NCBI GenBank assembly: GCA_013813135.1 | Contig: JACCSF010000037.1 | Span: 1-17,140, forward strand | Direction: 5' to 3' | Length of the DNA stretch: 17,140 nt | Source of the DNA: Thermoleophilaceae bacterium | Lineage (GTDB): Bacteria; Actinomycetota; Thermoleophilia; Solirubrobacterales; Thermoleophilaceae | The notes under the pieces: generated by a model | The model's database searches: none | Told to the model about the DNA's origin: nothing | Seen by the model: the letters and a program-made list of their open reading frames with translations, nothing else | Made by a program: the position numbers and the translations under genes | Shown: positions 7,349 to 14,174 of the stretch, in pieces | Numbering within the stretch: the first letter of the stretch is position 1 | Layout of the letters: each line of letters opens with the position of its first letter

Positions 7349-7757
7349 ATGTCGCAGGTCACTCAGCCCAGAACCTCTCTCCCGAGCCTGGCGCGGCCAA
7401 GGCGCACCGTCTGGCTCGCAGCGCTGCTCGCGCTCGCTGCGGGCGCTGCCGTCGTGTTCATCCTCACGCTGGGCGGCGAGTCGTCCGACAACGCGGCGCC
7501 GGTTAGCGCCCAGGCCCAGCCCAGCCTGCGTTCCGACGGTGGCCCCGAGGAAACCAGCGTCGCCACGGCCGTGGGATCCCGCCCGGCGCTCGGTCCGGAC
7601 GAAAGCCGGATCGCGGCCGCGGTCGGCGGAAGTTCGACTCAGGTCTCGAGCGGGCCGGACGAGAGCCGGATTGCCGAGGCGGTCGGGGCAACCTCCTCGC
7701 AGAGCCCAAGCGGGGCCCGACGAGAGCCGCATCGCAGCTTCCATCTCGGGCCGCTAG
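7349..7757 (+). pseudogene. Membrane-anchored protein with 20-residue GPDESRIA repeats, late frameshift
   Basis: AGGAGG (7337-7342) precedes an ATG at 7349. The product has a basic start (MSQVTQPRTSLPSLARPRRT), one membrane segment (about residues 25-43: LAALLALAAGAAVVFILTL) and an exported Ser/Ala-rich tail. The tail carries a degenerate repeat (GPEETSVATAVG, 7541), then GPDESRIAAAVG (7592) and GPDESRIAEAVG (7652), the last two exactly 60 bases apart. The third clear copy starts at 7713, 61 bases on. Removing one G from the GGGG at 7712-7715 restores GPDESRIAASISGR and a TAG at 7755-7757, about 135 aa in all. Without that correction the frame runs on to 7975 through unrelated sequence. Function is unknown. 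The head-to-head position with the SARP regulator makes it a likely target or partner. Confidence 0.65.
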
Positions 7758-7888
7758 ACCGACCCGGCCCTGGGGTGAAAGCGCCCGTGGGGGTCTGCGC
7801 CTCTGTTGTCAAAAGGAGCCTGACCCTCACGGGCACTGCCCTGAAGAGCAGGCCCGAGATCGCACGGCTTGCTGAGCCTGTTCGAGTC

Positions 7889-8047
7889 TCACCTGCCGTT
7901 CACGAGCTTCTTGAGCGCGGCGTTGGCCTGCGCGGCGGAGAGGCCGCGCCGCACCACGGTGTGCGTGCTTGCTGAGACGTTCGTGAGCCAACCCGCTCGC
8001 TCCAGCGCGGCCCGCTGCGTGAAAGCACTAGCGGCTCCTCGACGTCC
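7889..8047 (-). pseudogene. Unrecognised protein fragment without a start
   Basis: A minus-strand frame ending at a TGA (7889-7891) reads AFTQRAALERAGWLTNVSAS, then HTVVRRGLSAAQANAALKKL and VNGR. This looks like real protein: helices, balanced composition and GC-rich third positions. No start codon or ribosome site precedes it, and further upstream the frame becomes Arg/Pro-rich and runs into the oxidoreductase gene. In another frame the same stretch begins HIDRDVEEPLVLS, so a further one-base slip may separate it from its N-terminus. I do not recognise the family. It could be a remnant, or chance. Confidence 0.25.
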
Positions 8048-8053
8048 CGGTCG

Positions 8054-8118
8054 ATGTGGCCGCTGGGTGGGCCACGTTGCCGCGGGTGCGTGTGAAGCGG
8101 AACGCCTGCACAACAGGC
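8054..8118 (-). terminator. Tandem hairpins after the amine operon
   Basis: A 5-bp stem (GCCTG-CACAA-CAGGC, 8104-8118) starts 6 bases after the oxidoreductase stop. An 8-bp stem with one G-T pair (8054-8077) follows. Neither has a T-run, but GC-rich bacteria often use such structures, and this is the logical end of the operon. Confidence 0.35.
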
Positions 8119-8123
8119 ACCGT

Positions 8124-9350
8124 TCAGGTCCACGGGTACGGCCCCTTGGACGCCACGTGGAGCTCGCCGCGCGCGAAGCGGTGCGCCCGGAACGGCTGTA
8201 GGCGTGGGTCGGCCGTGCCGCTGGCGATCTCCTCCGCCGCGAGCCGTCCGATCGCGAGCGTCTTGAAGCCGTGGCCCGAGTCGACGATCGCGTAGGCATT
8301 GTCGAGCACCCAGTCGCAGATCGGGTAGTTGTCGGGCGTGTGAGCGACGATGCCGCCCGCCGCGGTGACGCGCCAGTCGCCGGCGCGGCGGCGGAAGCGC
8401 CGCATCGCCGCGGCGAGCCCGGACACGAAGAACTCCTCGAAGGCGGGCTCCGCGGCGTGCTCGGGGTTCTCGGGTCCGTAGGGGTCGAGCTCGAGCGATT
8501 CGAACATCACCGGCAGCCCGCCGCCCGTGATGCCGGTGCCCGTGCGGCCCATGCGGAAGTAGATGCCCCACGCGCCGTCCACCAGCACGCGGCCGTCTTG
8601 GTCTGAGCGCAGCGGCTGCGTCTGGTCGAGGTGCACGACCGGCGCCTCGCTGCCGGCGCGCCCCGAGAGACCAGCGCCCGCAAGAGCGAACTCGCCCTCC
8701 TGCGCCTTCAAGTAGCGCATCTCGAGGTCGAGCCCGAGCAGCTCTCCGACCTGGGCGACCCACGGTCCCGGAGCGAGTACCAGCGTCTCGCACTCCAGCG
8801 GTCCCTCGCTCGTGATCGCGCGCTGGGGCCCCTCGAAGCCCACGACCTCCACGCCCTCGCGGATCTCCACCCCCGCGGCACGGGCCTGCGAAGCCAGATG
8901 GCGCACGGTCTGCATCGCGTCCGCCCAGCCGCCGCGGCGCTCGTGGAGGAGGGCCTCGACCGGGGCCTCCCAGTCCGGCCAGCTCCACATCAGGTACTCG
9001 CGACTTGCGTCGGCGCCTACCACGAGCTCGGACTCGTAGCCGACCCGCTCGTGCTGGGCGCGGATCGCCACCAGGTCCTCGACCTGCGCCTCGGGCACGG
9101 CGGCCAGGTAGCCGACCTGCCGGAAGCCATAGGCCTCCGGGTCCTCCTCGAAGATGTCCACGGAGAGCCGCACGAGCTCGGTGATCGCGTCCGCGCGGTA
9201 GTAGTTGCGCACGATCCCGCCCGCGATCCCGGAAGCGCCGCCGCCCAGCCGTCCCTTGTCCACGAGCAGGACGTCAGCGCCCTGCTCGGCAAGCCCGCGG
9301 GCGACGGAGAGGCCGTTCACCCCGCCGCCGACCACGAGGTGCGAGGCCAC
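8124..9350 (-). CDS. FAD-dependent oxidoreductase, DAO/sarcosine oxidase family (second copy)
   Basis: The product is 408 aa, a usual size for DAO-family amine oxidases. The N-terminal Rossmann motif is VVGGGVNGLSVARGLAEQG, then VLLVDKGRLGGGASGIAGG and IVRNYYRADAITELVRLS, like the SoxB/MSOX pattern of a flavin-contacting (I/V)R-N-Y segment. Near the C-terminus, TAAGGIVAHTPDNYPICDW and DSGHGFKTLAIGRLAAEEI match the SGHGFK signature of monomeric sarcosine oxidase, a second flavin contact. It ends GPYPWT. The GTG at 9350 is 2 bases after the TAG of the first oxidoreductase, so the two are translated together. Expected chemistry is oxidation of a secondary amine or N-substituted amino acid to an imine, releasing an aldehyde and an amino acid. 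The substrate is inferred from the operon (an N-substituted glutamate). Whether O2 or another acceptor is used cannot be seen. Confidence 0.8.
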   Translation of the reverse strand: MASHLVVGGGVNGLSVARGLAEQGADVLLVDKGRLGGGASGIAGGIVRNYYRADAITELVRLSVDIFEEDPEAYGFRQVGYLAAVPEAQVEDLVAIRAQHERVGYESELVVGADASREYLMWSWPDWEAPVEALLHERRGGWADAMQTVRHLASQARAAGVEIREGVEVVGFEGPQRAITSEGPLECETLVLAPGPWVAQVGELLGLDLEMRYLKAQEGEFALAGAGLSGRAGSEAPVVHLDQTQPLRSDQDGRVLVDGAWGIYFRMGRTGTGITGGGLPVMFESLELDPYGPENPEHAAEPAFEEFFVSGLAAAMRRFRRRAGDWRVTAAGGIVAHTPDNYPICDWVLDNAYAIVDSGHGFKTLAIGRLAAEEIASGTADPRLQPFRAHRFARGELHVASKGPYPWT

Positions 9351-9352
9351 GC

Positions 9353-10612
9353 CTAGGACCAGGGATAGGGGCTGTTCGAGACCGGGTGGAGGTCCCCGAT
9401 GGCGAACCGCTCGTACCTGAAGGGGTGCAGCAGGGCCGAGTGCTCGCCGCCCAGCACGCGGGCGATCTCGCGCCCGACGGCGATCATCTTGTAGCCGTGG
9501 TTTGAGTCCGCGGCCACGAACACGTTCGGGCTCATGTAGTCGAACACGGGGAAGTTGTCCGCAGTGAAGGCGCCCACGCCGCCCGAGCGCACCTGCCGGT
9601 AGCGCGGCCGAGATCCCTCGAAGCGCTCCATGCAGTGCGAGAGCGCGGCGCACCAGAGATCCGGGAAGCCGGGCTCGACGCTGCCGGTGGGGTAGGGGTC
9701 GACCTGGAAGTCGTGGCCCTGCGGGAGCGGCGCGGCGCCGCCCTGCACGCTGCGCTTGTCCTGCTTGAAGTAGACGCCCCATTGCTCGTCGGTGATCAGC
9801 GTCCCGTCGTCCGCGTGCAGCGCCGCGTGGCTGTCGACGTGCAGGACGGGCGGCACGCTGCCGTTCGAGGTCACGAAAACGCGCGGGTCGACGTCGATCT
9901 CGCCCTCCTGCAGATACCAGTAGGTCCACATCTCCTGCTCGACGCCGGCCACCTCGAGCCGGCGCGGCAGCCCGAGCAGCTCCCACAGCGTCGCGACCCA
10001 CGGGCCGGCGGCGACCACCACCTGCTCGACCGCGATCGGGCCGTCGGAGGTCTCGACCACGGTGACCGCGCCCGAGTCGTCGTAGGCGAAGCCGGTGACC
10101 TCCACGCCCTCGGCGATCTCCGCGCCCGCCGCGCGCGCCTTCGAGGCGAGGCCCAGCATCGAGTCGCGGTTGAACGCGAAGCCGCCCTGTGCTTCGTGCA
10201 GGCATACGCTCAGGCCGGGCGCGCGCCAGTCACCGAACAAGGTGCGCATGTGTTCAGCGACCTCGGCCTCGCCGAGGATCAGCTCGGACGCGTAGCCGAT
10301 GCGCTGCTGGCGCTGGTAGACGGAGGTCAGGTCGGCCTCCTGCGGGCCGTCCCCGAGCGCGATGTAGCCCGACCCGTAATAGTGGAAGGTCTCCGGGTCC
10401 GACTCCCAGATCTCGACGCAGGCTGCCATCAGCTCGGACATGGCCGGCTGGAAGTAGTTGTTGCGCACCACGCCGCAGGCGATCCCGGACGCCCCGGCGG
10501 CCACTGCGGTCTTGTCGACCACGAGCACCGGCTCGCCCTGCTCGGCGAGGTGCCAGGCCGTGGACAGCCCGTGCACGCCCGCCCCGATCACGAGGTGCTT
10601 GGCCGAGCGCAT
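9353..10612 (-). CDS. FAD-dependent oxidoreductase, DAO/sarcosine oxidase family (first copy)
   Basis: The product is 419 aa. The FAD-binding start is HLVIGAGVHGLSTAWHLAEQ, with VLVVDKTAVAAGASGIACGV and VRNNYFQPAMSELMAACVEI. The latter resembles the SRN-x-IIRSNYLTPE segment of sarcosine oxidase beta subunits. The C-terminal part has SGGVGAFTADNFPVFDYMSP and AADSNHGYKMIAVGREIARV, and ends NSPYPWS. It is clearly a paralogue of the next gene, with the same order of motifs and the same PYPW ending. Differences include SNHGYK in place of SGHGFK and an insertion near residues 215-235 (VAGVEQEMWTYWYLQEGEID). ATG 10612 overlaps the TGA of the 142-aa gene (TGATG). By position it corresponds to MgdB of NMG dehydrogenase, but no alpha subunit is present. 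It may act alone, or with the paralogue as a heterodimer. Confidence 0.8.
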   Translation of the reverse strand: MRSAKHLVIGAGVHGLSTAWHLAEQGEPVLVVDKTAVAAGASGIACGVVRNNYFQPAMSELMAACVEIWESDPETFHYYGSGYIALGDGPQEADLTSVYQRQQRIGYASELILGEAEVAEHMRTLFGDWRAPGLSVCLHEAQGGFAFNRDSMLGLASKARAAGAEIAEGVEVTGFAYDDSGAVTVVETSDGPIAVEQVVVAAGPWVATLWELLGLPRRLEVAGVEQEMWTYWYLQEGEIDVDPRVFVTSNGSVPPVLHVDSHAALHADDGTLITDEQWGVYFKQDKRSVQGGAAPLPQGHDFQVDPYPTGSVEPGFPDLWCAALSHCMERFEGSRPRYRQVRSGGVGAFTADNFPVFDYMSPNVFVAADSNHGYKMIAVGREIARVLGGEHSALLHPFRYERFAIGDLHPVSNSPYPWS

Positions 10613-11040
10613 CAGTGCGGCGGGGCTTCCCAGCCTTCGAGCACGGGCGCCCGCCAGTCATCGCCCACGGTGCGCGAGCCCTCCACCCAGGGACCGAGCT
10701 CGGGCTGGGGGAACTTGCAGTGCTTCTCCTTGAGCCGGATCCCGTAAGAGTTGCCCGACTGCAGGTGGGCGATCAGGACCTTGCGGGCGATCTCGTTCTC
10801 GCGCCCGTCGGGGATCGGGAAGTAGATCTTGAGGAAGGAGTTGGAGTAGCGGTCGAACACGGCCGGCGTGCCCTCCTCGATCAGCAGCTCCACGTCCTCG
10901 AGCCAGTTGATGTCCTCGCCGGGCGTGGCGGCGTCCAGGTCGATCTCCTCAACCAGCCCGATGTTCTCCTGGTAGGCGAACCGCTCGCCGGACAGGAACT
11001 CTGCGTCGATCGACTGGATCTTCTGCGGCTCGTCCGTCAA
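10612..11040 (-). CDS. Unrecognised 142-aa protein of the amine operon
   Basis: A TTG at 11040 overlaps the TGA of the upstream gene (TTGA), with GGTGGAG just before it as ribosome site. The product begins LTDEPQKIQSIDAEFLSGER and continues with acidic strands (FAYQENIGLVEEIDLDAATP, DINWLEDVELLIEEGTPAVF). It then has RYSNSFLKIYFPIPDGREN, ARKVLIAHLQSGNSYGIRLK and EKHCKFPQPELGPWVEGSR, ending GWEAPPH. It has no membrane segment, signal peptide or known cofactor motif, and only one Cys. It is soluble, acidic at the start and aromatic-rich. I do not recognise the family. It does not look like the small SoxD/MgdC (Cys-rich) or SoxG/MgdD subunits. Its fixed place between the FMN synthase and the flavoproteins suggests an accessory subunit or an electron- or substrate-transfer partner. 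Confidence 0.7.
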   Translation of the reverse strand: MTDEPQKIQSIDAEFLSGERFAYQENIGLVEEIDLDAATPGEDINWLEDVELLIEEGTPAVFDRYSNSFLKIYFPIPDGRENEIARKVLIAHLQSGNSYGIRLKEKHCKFPQPELGPWVEGSRTVGDDWRAPVLEGWEAPPH

Positions 11041-12467
11041 CGCTCCACCGCCTCGGTCGCTGGCAGCTGGTCGATCGGGTTCTCGAGGTAGCGGTCGAGC
11101 ATCGTCTTGATCTCGTCCAGCGCCCGCGCCTCGCTCACGCCCGGGATGTAGTCGGTGCCGGCCAGCGGCACGCGCGCCATCGTGGCGGCCTCGGTGGTGA
11201 GGGCCGCGAGGTCCTCCGGCTCGAGCGAGTGGACGTTGGTCTTCCCGCACGCGCGCGCGAGCATCTGGACCTCGAGCGTGAGCGTGTGCAGGAAGTTGTA
11301 GACACGGCCGGCGGCCTCGTCGACGTGCAGGCGCTTGCGCAGCTCCGGGTCCTGGGTCGTGATGCCGACAGGGCAGCGGCCCGTGTGGCAGTGGTAGCAC
11401 TGGCCGGCTGGGACGCCGATGGTGCCCTCGTAGTCGGTTACGCCCGGGATCTCCTTGTTGCAGTTGAGCGCCATCAGCGCCGAGTGGCCGATCGCGATCG
11501 CGTCCGCCCCGAGCGCGATGCACTTGGCCACGTCGCCGCCGTTGCGGATGCCGCCGGCCACCACCAGGTCGATCTCGTCCGCGAGGCCGACGTCCTCGAG
11601 CGCGCGTCGCGCCTCCGGGATCGCCGCCATCAGCGGGATGCCGGTCTCCTCGGCGGCGGTGTGCGGGCCGGCGCCCGTGCCCCCCTCGGCACCGTCGAGG
11701 TAGATGATGTCCGGCCCGCACTTGGCGGCCATGCGCACGTCGTCGTACACGCGCGCCGCCCCCAGCTTGAGCTGGATCGGGATCTCGTAGTTGGTCGCCT
11801 CGCGTGTCTCCTGCACCTTCAGCGAGAGGTCGTCAGGACCGAGCCAGTCCGGGTGGCGGGCCGGCGAGCGCTGGTCGATGCCGGCGGGCAGAGAGCGCAT
11901 CTCCGCCACCTGCTCGGTCACCTTCTGGCCCATCAGGTGGCCGCCGAGGCCGACCTTACAGCCCTGGCCGATGAAGAACTCGACCGCGTCCGCCAGCATC
12001 AGGTGGTGCGGGTTGAACCCGTACCGGCTCTGGATGATCTGGTAGTACCACTTGGTCGAGAGGTCGCGCTCGGGCGGGATCATCCCGCCCTCTCCCGAGC
12101 AGGTCGCGGTACCGGCCATCGTGGCGCCCTTGGCGAGCGCCATCTTGGCCTCGATCGACAGCGCACCGAAGCTCATCCCGGTGATGTAGATCGGGATGTC
12201 GAGCTCGATCGGCTTCTTGGCGAAACGCGCGCCCAGCACGGTCTTCGTCACGCACTTCTCGCGATAGCCCTCGATCACGAAGCGGGTGAGCGTGCCCGGC
12301 AGGAAGATCAGCTCGTCCCAGTGCGGGATCTTCTTGAACATCGAGAAGCCGCGCATGCGGTAGCGCCCGAGCTCCGCCTTCATGTGGATGTCGTCGATGA
12401 CCTCCGGCGTGAAGATCTTGCTGCGGCCGAGAACCGTCCGCTGCGAGGGTGCGTTCTCGTCGGGCAT
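11037..12467 (-). CDS. FMN-binding glutamate synthase-domain protein (MgsC/GlxD-like)
   Basis: The product is 476 aa, close to the size of MgsC/GlxD. It is the FMN-binding GltB domain 2 as a separate protein: ITGMSFGALSIEAKMALAKG, CSGEGGMIPPERDL, QLKLGAARVYDDVRMAAKCG, IIYLDGAEGGTGAGP, LVVAGGIRNGGDVAKCIALG and ADAIAIGHSALMALNCNKEI. These are the TIM-barrel loops that hold FMN and 2-oxoglutarate. A Cys cluster (CYHCHTGRCPVGITTQDPEL, Cx2Cx4C) stands where glutamate synthase binds its 3Fe-4S centre. In NMG synthase this subunit joins the amine nitrogen to 2-oxoglutarate. ATG 12467 overlaps the preceding TGA by one base. The start MPDENAPSQRTVLGRSKIFT is sensible. Plain ammonia-dependent glutamate synthesis is the alternative, but the operon argues for an amine substrate. 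Confidence 0.85.
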   Translation of the reverse strand: MPDENAPSQRTVLGRSKIFTPEVIDDIHMKAELGRYRMRGFSMFKKIPHWDELIFLPGTLTRFVIEGYREKCVTKTVLGARFAKKPIELDIPIYITGMSFGALSIEAKMALAKGATMAGTATCSGEGGMIPPERDLSTKWYYQIIQSRYGFNPHHLMLADAVEFFIGQGCKVGLGGHLMGQKVTEQVAEMRSLPAGIDQRSPARHPDWLGPDDLSLKVQETREATNYEIPIQLKLGAARVYDDVRMAAKCGPDIIYLDGAEGGTGAGPHTAAEETGIPLMAAIPEARRALEDVGLADEIDLVVAGGIRNGGDVAKCIALGADAIAIGHSALMALNCNKEIPGVTDYEGTIGVPAGQCYHCHTGRCPVGITTQDPELRKRLHVDEAAGRVYNFLHTLTLEVQMLARACGKTNVHSLEPEDLAALTTEAATMARVPLAGTDYIPGVSEARALDEIKTMLDRYLENPIDQLPATEAVER

Positions 12468-13246
12468 CACAGCACCAGCTTTCTCTCGCTCGGCTCCAGG
12501 CTGTCGTAGTTGTAGAGCTTCTTGCCGCACACGAACTTTGTGAACTCGGGCGGCGCGCCGAGCCCGTAGATGCGGAACTTGCGCTCGATCAGCTCGGTGT
12601 CGGCGTCGGTCCACTCGCCCTCGACGCAGTCGATCCCGAGCGCGGCGACCTTGCCGCCCACGTAGATCGTGCCGTCGTACATGGAGTCCCCGAGGCCGGG
12701 GCCCACGTCGCCGCAGATGATCTGGCGCCCGCGCTGCATCATGAAGCCGGTCATCGACCCGGCGCTGCCGAGCACGAGGATCGTGCCGCCTTTCTGGTCG
12801 ATGCCTGTGCGCGCGCCCACCTGGCCCTTCACGACCAGGTCACCGCCGCGCAGCGCGGCGCCGGCGAGCGAGCCGGCGTTCGACTCGATCACGACCGCAC
12901 CGGACATCATGTTCTCGGCCACCGACCAGCCCACCCGCCCGTTGATCTGAAATTCGGCGCCGTCGCCCAGGCCGCAGCCGAAGTAGCCAAGGCTGCCCTC
13001 GAACGTGATGCGGCAGCGCGTCAGGATGCCGACGCCGAGCGAGTGGCGGGCGCTCGGGTTGAGGATCGTCACTTCCTTGACGCCCTGCTCGTAGAGCAGC
13101 CAGCGCAGCTCGGCGTTGATCTTGCGGGTCGACAGCTCGCGCGCATCCAGCACGGCGCGCTCCCCGTCGGTCTCCGCGACCTTCGGGATCGTCCCGTCGA
13201 GCTCGACGAGCCCGCGCGGGTCGTAGGTGATCGTTACGTCGTCCAT
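12467..13246 (-). CDS. GXGXG-domain protein, glutamate synthase domain 3 type (MgsB/GlxC-like)
   Basis: The product is 259 aa. Its right-handed beta-helix repeats are easy to see: GYFGCGLGDGAEFQINGRVG, SGAVVIESNAGSLAGAALRG, GDLVVKGQVGARTGIDQKGG, ILVLGSAGSMTGFMMQRGRQ, then GDVGPGLGDSMYDGTIYVGG. These are the GXGXG turns of the C-terminal domain of glutamate synthase, which here forms its own subunit as in MgsB and GlxC. The domain is structural and holds the amidotransferase and FMN domains together around an ammonia/amine tunnel. ATG 13246 lies 13 bases inside the amidotransferase gene, a longer overlap than the others. The C-terminal extension (FVCGKKLYNYDSLEPSERK) includes one Cys. Formylmethanofuran dehydrogenase FwdC shares the fold but not this neighbourhood. 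Confidence 0.85.
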   Translation of the reverse strand: MDDVTITYDPRGLVELDGTIPKVAETDGERAVLDARELSTRKINAELRWLLYEQGVKEVTILNPSARHSLGVGILTRCRITFEGSLGYFGCGLGDGAEFQINGRVGWSVAENMMSGAVVIESNAGSLAGAALRGGDLVVKGQVGARTGIDQKGGTILVLGSAGSMTGFMMQRGRQIICGDVGPGLGDSMYDGTIYVGGKVAALGIDCVEGEWTDADTELIERKFRIYGLGAPPEFTKFVCGKKLYNYDSLEPSERKLVL

Positions 13247-14172
13247 ACCATCACCGCGCCCTCGTACGGGTCGTAGGTCTCGATCTCGTGATCAACCACC
13301 TTGCGAATCGCGATCTCCTCCGAGGCGAGCGCGACGATGTCGTCGGACTCGTAGAGCACGAGCGGCTTGGCGCCCAGCTCGTCCTTGGCCACGCCGAGCG
13401 CGTCCTCGGTAACGCAGATGTAGGTGAACACGCCGTCCAGCTCGCTGAGGCTGCGCCGCATCGAGTCCTCGAGCGAGTCGCCCTGCGCCATCCGCTCGGC
13501 GAGGTAGACGGCGATGATCTCGGAGTCGCACTCGCTCTGAAAGCGGTGCCCGGCGCGCTCGAGGCGGCGCCGCCACTGGTGGTAGTTGGTCAGCTGGCCG
13601 TTGTGGACCACCGCGACGTCCGGGAACGGGTAGGCCCAGTAGGGGTGGGCGTTGGCGATGTCCACGTCGGACTCGGTCGCCATGCGCGCGTGGCCGATCG
13701 CGTGCGTGCCGATGAACTCGTCGAGGTTGTAGTCGGCCGCAACCGTGGCGGCGTCGCCGAGGTCCTTGATGATCTCGAGCGAGCGTCCGAGCGACAGCAC
13801 CTCGGCGTCACGCACGTCCTCGACGTAGTCGGCGAGCCGCTTGAGGTCGCCCTCGAAGCCGAAAGAGACCGTCATCGCGTGATCCGTGGTGGTCGAGTCG
13901 ATCGTGTTGATCGTGGCTCCCGAGGCCTTCATGCGCGCCTCGATGTCGGCGCGCTGGCGGCCCAGGCGCTCCCCGAGGTCGAAGTCCTGGTGGCCGTTCG
14001 CCTCGGCCAGCTTCACGTGCATCACGTAGCCCTCGGCTTCGGGGCGGTAGAGCGCGTAGCCCGTGGAGTCGGGCCCGCGGTGCTTCATGGCCTGCAGCAT
14101 GGCCGTCATGTCGCGGCCGACCTGATGCTCCACGCCCTCGTCGCGGTAGATGATCCCGGCGATGCCGCACAT
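13234..14172 (-). CDS. Class II glutamine amidotransferase subunit (MgsA/GlxB-like)
   Basis: The product is 312 aa. I chose ATG 14172 because it puts the nucleophilic Cys at position 2 (MCGIAGIIY), as Ntn-type amidotransferases require after Met removal; the longer frame upstream would bury it. Other marks are AMKHRGPDSTGYALYR, GHARMATESDVDIANAHPYW, VVHNGQLTNYHQWRRRLERA and SECDSEIIAVYLAERM, which include the Arg, Asn-Gly and Asp that bind glutamine's backbone in this family. A roughly 100-residue insert after residue 60 (LGRQRADIEARMKASGATIN and onward) is typical of GlxB/MgsA rather than PurF or GlmS. It would release the amine from a gamma-glutamylamide and pass it to the FMN subunit. It begins 2 bases after the synthetase stop. 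Confidence 0.85.
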   Translation of the reverse strand: MCGIAGIIYRDEGVEHQVGRDMTAMLQAMKHRGPDSTGYALYRPEAEGYVMHVKLAEANGHQDFDLGERLGRQRADIEARMKASGATINTIDSTTTDHAMTVSFGFEGDLKRLADYVEDVRDAEVLSLGRSLEIIKDLGDAATVAADYNLDEFIGTHAIGHARMATESDVDIANAHPYWAYPFPDVAVVHNGQLTNYHQWRRRLERAGHRFQSECDSEIIAVYLAERMAQGDSLEDSMRRSLSELDGVFTYICVTEDALGVAKDELGAKPLVLYESDDIVALASEEIAIRKVVDHEIETYDPYEGAVMVWTT

Positions 14173-14174
14173 GA

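Larger units (their letters stand above)
7758..8123. other. Mostly non-coding interval between the repeat protein and the oxidoreductase operon
   Basis: No intact gene with a start and ribosome site is visible in these 366 bases. The right part holds two hairpins downstream of the oxidoreductase stop: GCCTG-CACAA-CAGGC at 8104-8118 and ATGTGGCC-N8-GGCCACGT at 8054-8077. The left part holds the 3' end of an unassigned minus-strand frame, described separately. No tRNA or other known RNA was recognised. Confidence 0.4.

Noticed and set aside
5366..7744. A single 792-residue minus-strand frame starting 507 bases upstream of the regulator's ATG
   Set aside because: The extra N-terminal 169 residues are Arg/Gly-rich and overlap the divergent repeat protein. 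SARP homology starts at the ATG at 7237, and the C-terminal part after about 6103 is out-of-frame shadow.
7592..7757. Evenly spaced repeats as a possible CRISPR array
   Set aside because: The repeats are in-frame protein repeats with conserved third-position changes and similar spacers. There is no unique-spacer structure and there are no cas genes.
8124..10205. A 693-residue frame covering the second oxidoreductase and much of the first
   Set aside because: Only the part from GTG 9350 shows a flavoprotein start. The rest is the shadow frame of the first oxidoreductase.
9353..10612. First oxidoreductase as glycine oxidase ThiO
   Set aside because: No thiamine genes are nearby, and the neighbours are glutamate-synthase-type subunits. 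The VRNNY segment fits the sarcosine oxidase branch better.
11229..12509. Long plus-strand frames opposite the synthase, amidotransferase and synthetase genes
   Set aside because: They are rich in Arg, His, Val and Leu, lack domains, and mirror strongly supported minus-strand genes. This is a common effect of high GC.
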